From Aphrocallistes beatrix (taxonomy: Eukaryota; Porifera; Hexactinellida; Sceptrulophora; Aphrocallistidae): a stretch of DNA of 64,000 nt. Below, piece by piece: positions 11,180-22,677 of this stretch (positions within the stretch are counted from its first letter, which is position 1; each line of letters begins with the position of its first letter). The DNA lies in NCBI GenBank assembly GCA_963281255.1, contig OY725488.1:3168285-3232284 (forward strand). Reading direction: 5' to 3'. The translations under genes were made by a program, and so were the position numbers. The notes under the pieces were generated by a model. It saw nothing but the letters and a program-made list of their open reading frames with translations, searched no databases and was not told where the DNA came from.

Positions 11180-11863
11180 AATTTTGGCCCTTAAGATTTT
11201 CCATTAGTCAACTTCAGCCCGACTGTTAGCTTATATCATGGATAAGAACAGTGTAGACCAGAACTAAACTGTTGAGTTCTTGAAATTCGTTGATGATGTT
11301 TAGAAAATGTTCAATGTGAATTGGGTAGGGAAGAATAGTCGTTTAACGACGATCATAGGTGTAACTATTTTGTTTTTTTCACGGTTAGCTGGGGTGGCGA
11401 GATTTGTAAACATATATCAAACTAATGTGGCATGCCACTCCAAGTCAACATAACATTTAGGTCTGGGTGGCACGCTACCCCTGCCACCCCTGGAGTTATG
11501 TCTATGACAACGATGTATCTGCATCCTCAGCAGAAATTTAAAAGATTTATTCTGGCCCTTCCCGTACACGTACTAATATTATTCATTTGGCATGTGCTAC
11601 TATGGAACTAGAACATTGTACACTTCTAATAAAGTTAAGACCTATATATAATGCACTAGTATTGAAACAAGAGAATAGTAAGCTGGCTAAATTCAAGAAC
11701 TAATTTAATATATTCTTTGTTTATTTAGTCAACTTCACAGACTGTAGAAGTCAGGAATGTGTTACTATATTCTATTGAAAGTCCGGAGTGTGATTGTTCC
11801 TTAGTACCTTGTAGAAGTATATTGTTCCCTTATGATGCCTCAAGTCTCTGGTCGGTCAAGTCA

Positions 11864-11962
11864 AGTCAAGTCTGTCCCTCAAGCTAAGTCAAGTCTGTCC
11901 CTCAAGCTAGGTCAAGTCTATCTCTCAAGCTAAATCAAGTCTGTCCCTCAAGTCTCAATATT
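11864..11962 (+). repeat. Minisatellite, about 25-bp unit, four copies
   Basis: GTCAAGTCTGTCCCTCAAGC is repeated four times with small changes. The surrounding stretch 11180-12059 holds no gene that I can support. A GGGGTGGC/GCCACCCC pair at 11390 and 11485 may be the ends of a small hAT-like insertion. Confidence 0.8.
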
Positions 11963-12059
11963 GTGATTAACTATTCTTTTGATATTTTGTATGTATTAAG
12001 TATTAAATAATTCGATTAGTGCATTAAAAACCTAATAATATATCTCATTTCAATTGTAC

Positions 12060-14575
12060 TGATATAATAGTTAGTTTGTCAGGGTGGGTGAATGCCTAAA
12101 TTGATGGAAAATTGAATTATCTACAATATCAAAATTATTGGTTTTGAAGTATTTATCTAATCCATGGTACTAATTTTTGGGTGAGTGCCATTGCCTTAGT
12201 ATATAGAATGCTATGGTTAAGGATACCGCCCTCGAAAAAACATATGATTTGGCTTACAACATACGATGAAAGTAGAGCTATAAGAGATGTTGAGCGTGGG
12301 GAGGTATCTCCATCAAGAAATACTGGCACATTCCAAACCGTTTTTGATCCTCATTTCTAGTTTTTGAGATACAGTGTCTCAAAGTCAGTTTTTTCGTTTT
12401 CCGCTGGCACATCTTAATGGTAGAAATTCGAGCACTCAAGGAATTGTTTAGGACATACCAAGGAATCAAATGCTTCCAAAATCGAATCATAGATAGTCTA
12501 CCATATTTCAATTTCATAGTACCAAAAGAAAGTTAAAATGACAAAAATTGTAAAGTTTATCGGTGTCCAAAAAAAAAAGGGCCAAAAATGTCTGTTTTGG
12601 GGGGAAATCAGGAATAAAATCACCAAGTTAGAAGATAACGAGAAAATGGTGGTCCTACGTTCATCGCAAAATAATATGGAACAACTCAATTTTTCAAACG
12701 TCTATCTCAAACCAAATTTGAGTTAAAATTCTATAAAGACGGTCAATTTGGAAATATTAAAGTCCCGAGATATAGAGATTTTAAGTTTAGATGTTAAGAA
12801 GAATGTAGAATGAGTTATTAATAAAGAACAAAAGCATTCACAGACATTTATTCTCATTTATACTGCTGATTTAGGTATATTTGAACCAAATATTTACATA
12901 AAATAGCAAGAGTACCCTGAAAATCCACAAATTTCCTTGTGGTCCCTAACCCCGAATGTTTGGGATAATTGTGAATAATAATTCATATCCCTAGCACTAC
13001 GAAGTATAATCAATCAGTTTAGAATGGTTAAAGAGCTTCCGAAAAGTATATTAGGAAGTTAGAGCGAAAGTCTAGGACTTTTAGTTTCCAAGTTAGGATT
13101 TTGGAAAAATGCTACGTCATCATATGACAAAAAACCAAAAAAAAAAAACAAACAAAAACATAACAACCAACTTAACATTCCATAGGGTGTAGTGCAATTA
13201 TTATCAAAGAATCTTATATGTACACTCATAAAAAGTATATTAGGAAGTGAGAACTAAGAATTTGGATAATATTTACAGAGATAGAGAGATAATTCTTTTT
13301 GGGCACTAAATGGGGGCTTTTGACCGAATCTGCGAGGTCCAAGGCCTGAACTTTCAAAATAATTATCAAAAATTCTTAAATTTTTCTGTACAGATTATTA
13401 ACGACCTTTGTATTCATTATTTAGCATAATAGCCACATTTGGACACATATTTAATGATTAGATTCGCCATTTCTAATATATTCAAAGTTCTCCATAGAAT
13501 TAGTATTACAATTAAATGAATGATAAGTCGAGAATTATTTATTTTTTGACAAAGGAATGTTCGAGTAACCTATATATTTTCAAATATATCCTTTTAGTTA
13601 AGAATATAATAGATTATATATCTTCAATAGTTTTTAAGAATGACATCGCCCTCTTTCGGGGCCATAGAGATAAATTATGCCCGAAATTTACCTATAATAA
13701 GCGATATCTCAAAAACAAATGGTCGGATCCGAACAAATCTTTTTTTTCAAACGATCGGAATTTTATTTCTGACCCAATGATCGCTAAATATCTGAGATCA
13801 ATCTTGCGATTTCCCGAGCATTATATAAATGAACTCCCTTATTGAGCTATTTTGTTTGGATTTTATTTGCCCATTCTTTTAAATCTTTGTGTTATATAAT
13901 CTCCGAAGGTGCCAAAACAATGTTAAGGTCCATATCATTAAAAAAATATCAAATAAGTTAAAAACCAATTGGTAAATGAGTCAAAAACCCCCAATAAATT
14001 TTCAATTTTTATTAACACTAAACATTAGGGGGTTAACTCACAAAAATCAAAATAAATACCGTCCAAATAGTGTTATCAGATGGTAGACCGATCAGTCATA
14101 CAATGAAATTCGCAATAAAAAATTTTGCCGTTTTTTATACGACAGGCAAGGTTTTTCGAGGGCGGTATCCTTAATACGAAAAATTTGGAATATTTCCATG
14201 GAATGCTGCTACATTCCATTAAAAAAATCCAAATTTTCTCTATTACCCCATTCACATCTCAGTTCTTAGCCAAAAATCTTATAACAAAAACACTTAGAAA
14301 TGCCCTTAAACGGTCTCTGAAAATCACTAAATTTGTTAGAAATATAACATATTGCGCAATCACATGGTGACTGATGTTAATTTTAACAATAGAAATTGGC
14401 ACATTGACACCATATTTATATATGCTTGTAATACATTCCTAAGCTCTATTGCCCTTGGTTAATGATTTAAGGCAACTCATGTATTAGTTCAACCATCTTC
14501 TACCGCATCCCTAGTCCCAAATCCGCAAGTTACTGTGTGGCCTTATATACAGTAGGCTATGGCCCATCCATTTAT
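12060..14575 (-). repeat. Family B repeat split by a family C insertion
   Basis: The right end motif of family B (GCCATTGCCTTAGTATATAG) is at 12187-12206, and the rest of the copy in the same minus orientation resumes at 14175 and runs to TACAGTAGGCTATGG at about 14570. The two halves are separated exactly by the 1.95-kb family C element at a TTAA site. Confidence 0.75.
12221..14170 (-). mobile_element. Family C TTAA-target element, copy 1
   Basis: A 1950-bp element with TIRs GGATACCGCCCTCGAAAA and its reverse complement, flanked by TTAA at 12217-12220 and 14171-14174. It is opposite in orientation to copies at 25297-27236 and 54853-56779. The short frames inside (for example 12538-12726, 13516-13845) are not conserved as open frames between copies and do not resemble a transposase. 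TTAA duplication fits piggyBac or Kolobok mobilisation in trans. Confidence 0.85.
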
Positions 14576-14812
14576 GGTCCAAGAACAGATACCTCCCCAT
14601 CTCTGGAAATATATACCTAAATTCTTAGCTCTCAATTCCTAATATACTTTTTATAACAGTATATATGTATATGATTCTTTTTTATAATAATTGTACTACG
14701 TCCTATGGAATGCTAAGTTTTAAATTTTTCTCACGTGATGACGTGGCGTTTTTCGAAAATCCTAACTTGACTAAAAGTCGTAGACTCTCACTCTAACTTC
14801 CTAATATACAAG
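14575..14812 (+). repeat. Family C internal fragment
   Basis: Matches the 26.17-26.40 kb part of family C copy 2: CTTCCTAATATACTTTTTA, CCTATGGAATG and CGTAGACTCTCA-type blocks in the same order. Both ends are truncated. Confidence 0.6.
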
Positions 14813-14955
14813 GTGACTCTTAAGTTCTGTTACAAGCTTCATTAGGTATAAAATTTCTTATACTCAAACGATCTTAGTTATTATGGTCCTTAGAGATTGT
14901 AATTCGAATATTTTCATGATTTAAAAGATTTTTCGATTCTATGACTTAGAAATGT

Positions 14956-15424
14956 GTTTTGTATGGTGAGTTTTGAGAAAAAAAATGTGTCCTGGCACGC
15001 AGCGAAAATCGCGAATCAGGGCCCATTGCTTCTGTAAAAAATGTCTTCATAATCGATGTCCCATGACAATTTAGCACCAAGTACCTTTCATTCGCCATAG
15101 AAATATTTCATAAATCCACTGAATTCGTTATCAGAAACGAAAAAGTTATTCAGTCGCAGTTCAAATTAGGTACATTTTGCAAAATTCCCCAAATTGCACT
15201 TTTTTCACATCACAAAAAAATCTGATCCAAATGGTCTTCAAAATGCACTGATCTGAACATGTTATATCTCTACAAATTTAGAGTTTTCGAGGAAAATGTG
15301 TGAGGTAATTTTTCCTAGAATTTGAAGACTCTGGGAAGATAACTTGAAAAGCAGTGGGCCCTGATTCACGATTTTCGCTGCGTTACCAGGACACATTTTT
15401 TTCTTAATACTCACCATACAAAAC
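14956..15424. mobile_element. Palindromic MITE, about 70-bp arms
   Basis: The arm from GTTTTGTATGGTGAG through ATGTGTCCTGG and GCAGCGAAAATCG to CAGGGCCCA (14956-15031) is repeated in inverse at 15350-15424 with few mismatches. The middle is non-coding. No clear target duplication was found. Confidence 0.75.
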
Positions 15425-15745
15425 TACATACTTACATTTTTAATCCACAATAGTCCGAGGATTTATTTTCCCTAGGTGACAACAATAGCTGCAGATCGAT
15501 ATTTGAGCATCTAAGATTTAAAGAAATTTCTGGGGGTCAAGCCGCCCGGTGGAATCTGTACGACTTCTACATGTTCGTCCGCTCATCCAGACGTTCCTGA
15601 GGAATCTCGAGTAACAATAAGTCCATAATTTGGAATTAAGATCACATTGTAGATTTGTCCCCGGAGTAACGGTTAAAATATAACATTTATGCATATTGGC
15701 AATTTGACTATGTAACGATGAATTCAATTGGAGTAAAATAAAATA
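15425..15745. other. Spacer left of the KDZ element
   Basis: No gene or recognised repeat. A 69-codon minus-strand frame here has no supporting feature. Confidence 0.35.
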
Positions 15746-15870
15746 CCATTATTGCATATAACAAATAGACCCAGATCATGATCCAATAGTACCCAGATCA
15801 TGATCCAGTGTAGTACCTAGATCATGATCCAGTGTGGTACCTAGATAATGATCTGACTTGTTGATCTGAT
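15746..15870 (+). repeat. KDZ left target duplication and subterminal repeats
   Basis: CCATTATTG at 15746-15754, then AACAAATAG at 15760, then four spaced copies of AGATCATGATCC-like units between 15771 and 15860, each followed by AGTGTAGTACC-type spacer. The palindromic core GATCATGATC is likely a transposase-binding unit (inference). Confidence 0.85.
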
Positions 15871-16540
15871 AAGCTGCCTCCCAAGTAGAAAAATGTTGGT
15901 TGGTGTACCTCCCAAGATTTAAATTAATTGTCCTATAAATTAGGGGTTATTCTCTTCATAATTTAGTTGTATCTCAGTTCGCAGTACCCCTTCTCTTTTA
16001 TTGTTTTTAGTTAATTAATGCCGCGAGTTACTAAGGAAAATGCTCGTCAGTATCTTCAAAAGGCTCTTGACATATTCTCAAAGACCACAGGAGAGTCCAT
16101 TGGTGCTACATTCACATGGAAAGGCAAATTGAACATAATAGGAGCCCAACCATTCGAGAATTTTGCCGAGAAGCATCAAAAGGAAATATGGCAATCTCTA
16201 ATGGCTTCTTTCCACAAGCCAACACAACCTAAACCGGAACTTGACCGTGAAATGTTGGCTCTCTTTACCAAGGAGTTCACCAAATTGAACGTGTTTACGC
16301 TTCGCCGCATGGTGGGATGGATAACACAGCGAGCAATTGGTATGTTAATTAATTAATTATTCTTTTTTCTAAATTATTTATTTCACCATCATCCTCCGCC
16401 CCGAATTGTACAGCTGATTTATCCTTTATATAAAAATAATTCCTTTTGGCTAATGAACTTTGCTCGGGCATTGTATTCCAACACTATTTAAGTAGGATTC
16501 ACTAAACATGTGATACTCTTTCAGTGATCCTATACTTAAC

Positions 16541-16630
16541 AACAAGCGTGCTTCGCTTACTTGCGCTGCGCAGATGGCGGACACTTCTGGTGCCTAGGCT
16601 GACATGCATTAATAATTATATCATAAGGTA
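16541..16630 (-). repeat. Family A tail fragment
   Basis: CAAGCGTGCTTCGCTTACTT followed by GCGCTGCGCAGATGGCGGACAC-like sequence: the GC-rich tail only, minus orientation, inside the KDZ element. The rest of 16640-17340 is non-coding except a hAT-like end noted separately. Confidence 0.65.
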
Positions 16631-16879
16631 GAGAGTGTTATTGACTACCTCAGATTCAATATTATACTTACTACTCTTTTTGCTCAAAAAACAAATATTC
16701 AATTTTTTTGGCCATTGGGTGAACTAAAATAATGTGACACACGACGAGATCGTGAGGGCAGATTGTATATTAAACATTGGAGAATTAAGTTGTGTTGACA
16801 GCTTAAAAATTCCGTAATCCAAATGTGTAGAGAACGAATTTTAGATCTGGCGTATCAGTTAAATTTTGACTGCATTCGG

Positions 16880-17004
16880 GGTATTACATGTATAATAAAT
16901 ATCTGTTGTGCCCTCCCAATGGCATGTCCCCTGAAATTATGGGGGTGTACCGTCAAATCTTTAGGTCACAGGGGATGGGGTGAAAAAGATTGGGAACCAC
17001 TGTC
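16880..17004. mobile_element. hAT-like terminal fragment
   Basis: Ends in GATTGGGAACCACTG at 17004. In reverse this reads CAGTGGTTCCCAATC, a very common hAT terminal repeat type. The matching other end was not found, so the extent is uncertain. Confidence 0.45.
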
Positions 17005-17346
17005 CTAGACCATTGAAATAATTGTTACATCATTTTTTCATCATCATGATGAGTATGGATTTAGATCAATGGTAACTTGATTCACTAGCAATGTTACAAT
17101 ATACAAGTACAGCCTGTTTTTTTAATCGAATTTCTGGAAATACCAACACACATACCTATTTTATGTTCTCTAATTCACAAATTTCTAAATTCTGAGGTAT
17201 TCATTTATTAGTACCAGTTCTAGTCTAAAAAGATTTTGTGTTATTCAATTGTTGGATTAAATAATTAGTAACAAACGATACATTTAGATATCATCACGGC
17301 TACAGAACATATTCCAAAGCAACCCGATCACACTTCAGATCTCATA

Positions 17347-17904
17347 ATCCTTACTATTAAAACTCGATTAATGTATATTTATTTATTTATATATATATAT
17401 ATATATCTGTAACGAATTGATTGAAGAAACTGCCAGTCACAGAACGCTGATTTTTGGCATGTGGGAGCTTTTTGGCTATGGCTCCAGTAAGTTCTGAGCT
17501 CAGACGAAAATATCCACTCATCATGGAATTATGACGTCATTGTCACATTTTTAAAAGTTAAGCAACACAGTTATTCCGGCATAACTCAGCTATTATAGGA
17601 GATAGAAGGCTGAAATTTTGATAGAATCTGTATACTAACACGTCTCACATATGATGCAACTATCATCAAAAAATGATGACTCATCACTTTGCTATGACGT
17701 CATCATTACTCATCAAAAATTTTAAAAATTGACAAATTTGGTGTTTTTTCGAGTGATATCGATTTTAAAACTAAGATGGAGATATTTAGAGATGATATCT
17801 CCCTTATAATTAACCAATGTCACCTCCAGGCGACCGAAGGGAGCCTCTGGCGGACACGAAGTGTCTGCCAGCCACGCAGCGCAAGCAAGCGAAGCGCGCT
17901 TGTC
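17347..17904 (+). repeat. Family A repeat, full length, inside the KDZ element
   Basis: A complete copy: head motif CCTTACTATTAAAACTCGAT at 17349, TA tract, conserved block, TGACGTCA at about 17531 and 17695, TGACTCA at about 17678, hairpin tail and end CGCGCTTGT. It sits between exon-like blocks of the Ulp1 gene, giving a clean inserted-unit boundary for this family. Confidence 0.88.
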
Positions 17905-19033
17905 TCTTTGAAAGACCCTTTTTCTAGAAGAGTAATATCTCAAAGTGACATGAAGGTCATTTTACATGAACTGAGTCATTCTAATACATTTCTAACTGAT
18001 GTAACAATGAATGCATTTAGTGTAAGTGTTATATCGTTATGATTCGTTTCTAAATTCAGTTCTTCCTAACAACTGATGACGTTTTAGATCTTGATGTTAA
18101 ACCAGTTCCCTCACTTGAGAGGATTACAAGACACAATTCTAAGCCAAGTAAGATGATATATTTATTCAAAATTTTGTGCGATTTGAGCATTTTCATTAAT
18201 TTCCTTATTATGTAAATTAGTGATCTTATCAAAATACCTCTCTAGGGACGACATTTTACCCCTTCTCTTCCCGGAAGTCTACAAGTCCATCTTGACGGGT
18301 CTCTTCACTGGATCGTGTCAAGGAGTGACGCAAATAATAGAGTCTATGTATATGATTCAATGGATTATGGATCACTTAGTGACAGAATGAAGATCCAACT
18401 TGCGTCACTCTACCGGAGAGAGGCTCCGAACAACCTTGATGTAAACTTAGAACCAATTCAACAGCAACAAGGTGGTTCGGATTGCGGTTTGTTCGCAGCC
18501 GCAGTATGTATAACCCTAGCTATCGGTGGAAATCCAACCCTAATGAAGTGGCGCTAAAATAGAATGAGAGTGCATTTGAAAGAATGCTTTGTAGCGATGC
18601 ACCTTACTCAATTCCCAAGCACTCAAGTAAAGACTGCTCTGAAGAGGAGAACTACACATATCTCTATTTCGTTAGTATGTGTTTGCAGACTCCCCAAAGA
18701 TGCATTCGAGCATACTTTAAAGTGCTTGAAATGTCAGACCGTGTACCATACTGTGTACCATATGTGTAGCACAAGAAAATGATACAGGATCTAGTTTTAC
18801 ATGTTACAGGTGCAAATGAATCATCATTTGGTATTTATATACGTACATTATCAATATATATCACTATTATCACATTCTCAATACACATTTATAGAGTTCA
18901 ATTACATTTATTACGCTGTGCGACTAGAGGAAGCTTCATGCCAATTCGGACAAACAAACAAACAAATAAAACCATGAGTTTTACTATATACTTGTAAGAT
19001 AGAGATATAATTGAATGAGAAATTGAATATCAT

Positions 19034-21994
19034 TTATATGTCAGTGTAACTTAATATCTTCTTCTTGAAATATTGATTAATAATTGATAGGAAGTAGCGG
19101 GTAGTGTAGAATACATTTTCTAAGCGGATGTAGGCTATTTGCGTAGAAATTCTCCTGACAATAGAAAATATCTGTTCACACACTTGTGAATTTATCCGAT
19201 TTAGTTTGTCATCTGTGATGTGTCTCATCGAATATAAGGGAGTGCATTGATGATTTCGAGAGTGAAATCGATCAACAAGGAAACTAGTGTGTTGAAATGC
19301 CCTTGGATCTCTAAAAACAAAATTTGGCTTACGTAGTGTCGCCAGTTTCTCTTATTACGTAATTAAAATGCTTGTACTACTTACCTGATCATACATGTTC
19401 TATGGAGGTTGCATGCATTGTCATATATGATTACCCGAGGTTGGATACGGAAGTTAGTGAGTAGGAGATGAAGAATGGATACAGTTGACTCTTTTGTCCT
19501 CAAAATATGAAATCCATAGCAAATATGATGTTTGCAGTTCATCATGACCATTCCCGGTGACAATGTATGGTGTTCGGGGAACTTCTTCGTGCAGTTTCCT
19601 CTTATCAACGGGCTTTTATCTTCTTCATAGTATGGTAGTCTAAAGGATGTTTGTAATATTGCTATGAAAACAAAACGATTAATTTGGATTGTACTTATTC
19701 CATGCTCGTTGAGGTCTGATAATATAACTTACTTGTACTGGGTTTCAAATGCTGGAAAATAATAAGAGAAATCTAGTGAATCAGTTGGCTTGAAAGGTAT
19801 CAATTTTATTGTTGGTGTTGCGAATAATATTTCTAGACGCTACATTATCCAAGATAGTAAAGAGCAAACGTTAGGATGTAATGCCAGAATTGCATTGCCT
19901 ATGGAGTCTGTTTTCTTCCTACATTCCAAAGATAGACATAATCTGCTAAGGGTGTACATTTTACGGAAAATTCCAACAGTATCACTTTCTAGAATACATT
20001 TTCCTTTGGCAAGTTTTACTACTGTTTTAAGTTCTTCTTGTTCTAGCATGGAAAATTGGAATATTCCTGAAATTGGATCGTTTCTAGTGAAATAGTAGAT
20101 AACATCTTTGATATGTCTGTCCCCAACGACTACATTGGTATCATCTACAATACTGCCTGTTTCGATATAATTAGCCAAAGGAGGTATTTCAAGAGACTGC
20201 ACGAAATCAGAAAATACACGTCTAGGGAGCCCATTTTCTAAATATTCTAAAATTTCCTGCCGTTTCGCTTTGGATGGAATAAATGTACGGAGTACTTGAG
20301 GAACAGGTGGTATCAGTTGATTTTTGTCAAGTTGCATCGAGAAAGGTGGAACTTCCTTGATAGTGCCAAGAGTTACTCCATCAAAAATAACTACATCTGG
20401 ACAATCCTTACAAATGGGGCATGTGAAACTTTTCTGGTAATCAATATTAATTAAGCGAAGATAAGCGTTCCATGCATGATGAAAAATGTGGTAATGTATC
20501 TTTCCGTGTCTGCCTAAGCGTAGTAGCTTCCGATTCTTTGCTCTAAAAATACATAATGATATTTTGAATATAGTAATTTGAAAAATATTACACTAATCTA
20601 ATAGACAAAAATATACCTGATAAAACCTTGGTGTGTTCCTAGACATCGTCATTAATTCACTATATTCATATAACAGTGAATAGTGAATAAAGTAATGATT
20701 ATTTAAGTTCAGAAGTAAGTCCGAGGACTCATCATAACTTGCCGTACAACTGCAAGGACCTGTGCAGGTTGCATTGAATGCTAAACGAATAGGTTAGTAA
20801 TGAAGTTTATCTGATTGTAGTATCATTACATTTGTTAAATTGCATATACGCTAGTAGTACTCACCCTGGTGATCTGGTAGGGTAATTACATCATTCTCAG
20901 TGTAAATAATAATTCCTTTAGTTGGACGTGCTGGTTTGGGAATATCAAAGGAATATCCATTAGCACAAAACAATTTATCAGACATAATCTCAACTGGCAA
21001 TTCAATTCCGTGCTTCAGTTGGTTATCATATACTGTAGAAAGAGATTCATCTAAAGATAATGGAGTGGGAGTACTCGAAATCGTTTCATATTTCTGTTCA
21101 TGGTACTCAACACTTTTAGGAATGGAATTCGGTAAAACCTTCAGTAAAGATGATTTTCGATTGCATGGTTTCAAACAAGTCCTGCAATACCAATTACCTT
21201 CCTATACAATATATTTCATTTATTAAGAAAATGATGTTGAATATTTAAATAAACTATAATTAAAACATTTAGTTACCTTGCAATTAAATGAATGTATTAT
21301 AGAATCTTCAATTAATATAACTGAATTATCAGTTAGAAAGTAGCAATCCAATCCGTCACAATATTTTGCTCCAACCTCTTGAAATAATTCGTCATCAATC
21401 GATAGCTGTGCGGCATTAGCATGCAAACATTCAGTATGCTGACAAGTTGTACACAAGAGTGACTTGATAATGACAATCACAAACTGACGAAGTATTTGCC
21501 TTTCTAAAGGAAATAATAATAATAATAATATTAAGGTGTACTGAATCGTTGATGAAATTTACCAAGGCAATCTATCCTACCTTCATTATCTTCATAATCG
21601 CACATGACTATGATATCTGTACCTGTGAGCCTCCAAAGTTTGTTATGTTGCAGAAGAGAATGTAGATATCGGTCTACAGGTGCAACGTTCAGAATGTGTA
21701 GTTCCATTCTAGAATCAGTGATATCTTCAGGCTCATAAGAACTGTACTTAAGCTCACCTATTTGATTGATTTATTAACTTAGATTCCATATCCTACAATG
21801 GTGTAACATCTAAGGAATATTTTTTAATGAATAAACTTACGGATAGATTGCGAGTCGATGCGATTAGAAATTGGTTGATAGTCTTCGATTTGAAGTTGAG
21901 AGAGAGTTATCTCTTCTGTGCGTCTTCTTTTAGTTGATACAGGTGTGAGTTCAGTCAGATTAATCTCTTTATCTGATTGCTTGTCAGCAGACAT
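19034..21994 (-). CDS. KDZ transposase, nine exons, apparently intact
   Basis: Transposase of the surrounding KDZ element. Exons read on minus: 21994-21841, 21757-21581, 21503-21277, 21201-20865, 20780-20627 (or 20617), 20542-19870, 19751-19733, 19661-19385, 19310-19034. Most introns are short with GTAAGT/GTGAGT/GTAGG donors and pyrimidine-rich TAG/CAG acceptors. Phases agree through the first four junctions and the last two. With donors at 20627 and 19870 the sum is 2295 nt, or 764 residues and a stop. Those two donors (GTTTTA, GTTTGC) are weak and should be checked. Cysteine-rich segments come first (LLCTTCQHTECLH, WYCRTCLKPC, CTGPCSC). Then FTCPICKDCPDVVIFDG and CKHHICYGF...RVIIYDNACNLHRTC carry likely catalytic Asp residues. 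Last are FLVDRFHSRNH and INSQVCEQIFS (likely catalytic Glu), features of KDZ/HMGXB3-like proteins. No internal stop was seen. Confidence 0.85.
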
Positions 21995-22456
21995 CGTGGA
22001 TATCGTACGAGGTTATATTAAATCAGAATGATTTGTTAAATTTACACACTATTTATACACTCATGTGTGACTCAAAGAGCTTGACGACGAAATAAACCAC
22101 TGGAGAAATGGTATGTATGCTGTCTGGCTTCCTTTATATAAGTAACATCATAGATAACCATATAGGTATCTGGTATGTACTACTGAATATAATATCTTAT
22201 TGTTTCTACAGAATACCATTTCACCACGGAGATTATTTTCTAGAACAATCATTTAAAATGATGAATGCCAAAGTGTAAAAATCGTTGCAAAACATTTCGT
22301 GTCAATTCCAGACGGGAATTTCAATTCACATAAAAAATGTATATCTTAATATTAACCTAATTTTGCTGGCATTCATCTATTAATTAATAGTAAGTGTTGA
22401 AATATTATACAGATCGTGAATCATTTACTACTGGATAACGATTTTGACTTTTAGAT

Positions 22457-22675
22457 CAGTGGTCCTGAACCTTTTCAATCAGGGGTACCCCTTGGTGTCA
22501 ACATGATGTTACATGTACCCCTCTCAATGTTGTTGAACTTAGTCATTAATGATAATTATTGCAACGATTATCCCAAAAAACTAAACAAACAATAACTAAT
22601 AATTGTATTAAGGTTCTAGTAAACATTTTTGACAAGTTTGAATTCACCCCAGGTACCCCAGGTTCAGATCCGCTG
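22457..22675. mobile_element. Small hAT-like MITE inside the KDZ right end
   Basis: CAGTGGTCCTGAACCTTTTC at 22457 is inverted in GGTTCAGATCCGCTG ending 22675, and GGGGTACCCC-type blocks lie inside both ends. No convincing 8-bp duplication: flanks TTTTAGAT and CAATAGAT share 4 of 8 bases as AGAT. Confidence 0.6.
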
Positions 22676-22677
22676 CA

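Larger units (their letters stand above)
16018..18822 (+). pseudogene. Transposon-borne Ulp1/C48-type protease with PHD finger, decayed
   Basis: Ulp1-family cysteine proteases remove SUMO-like modifiers and are frequent passengers of KDZ elements. Exon-like blocks with splice signals: 16018-16339 (ATG after an acceptor-like TTTTTAG, donor GTATGT), a block ending 18021 (donor GTAAGT), 18060-18147 (donor GTAAGA), and a last exon opening at 18246. The last exon carries the catalytic His in SLHWIV (18303-18317), an Asp in YVYDSMDYG, the Gln in IQQQQGG and the Cys in GGSDCGLF (about 18475-18495), then a PHD-like tail (CVCRLPKD, KCLKCQTVYH, CYRC). An in-frame TAA at 18555-18557 separates the protease core from the tail. 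A frame change near 18765, beside a GTGTACCATA duplication, breaks the PHD finger. Family A is inserted between the first and second blocks, probably in an intron. The catalytic core is intact, but the full protein is not. Confidence 0.8.

Noticed and set aside
13516..13845. 109-codon open frame inside family C copy 1
   Set aside because: The matching DNA in copies 2 and 3 is not an equivalent open frame, and no transposase motif is present.
17776..18042. An 88-codon frame running from a family A copy into downstream sequence
   Set aside because: Its first half is the repeat tail, which gives similar spurious frames in other copies (3729-3983, 62526-62894). Only the last part overlaps a real Ulp1-gene exon.
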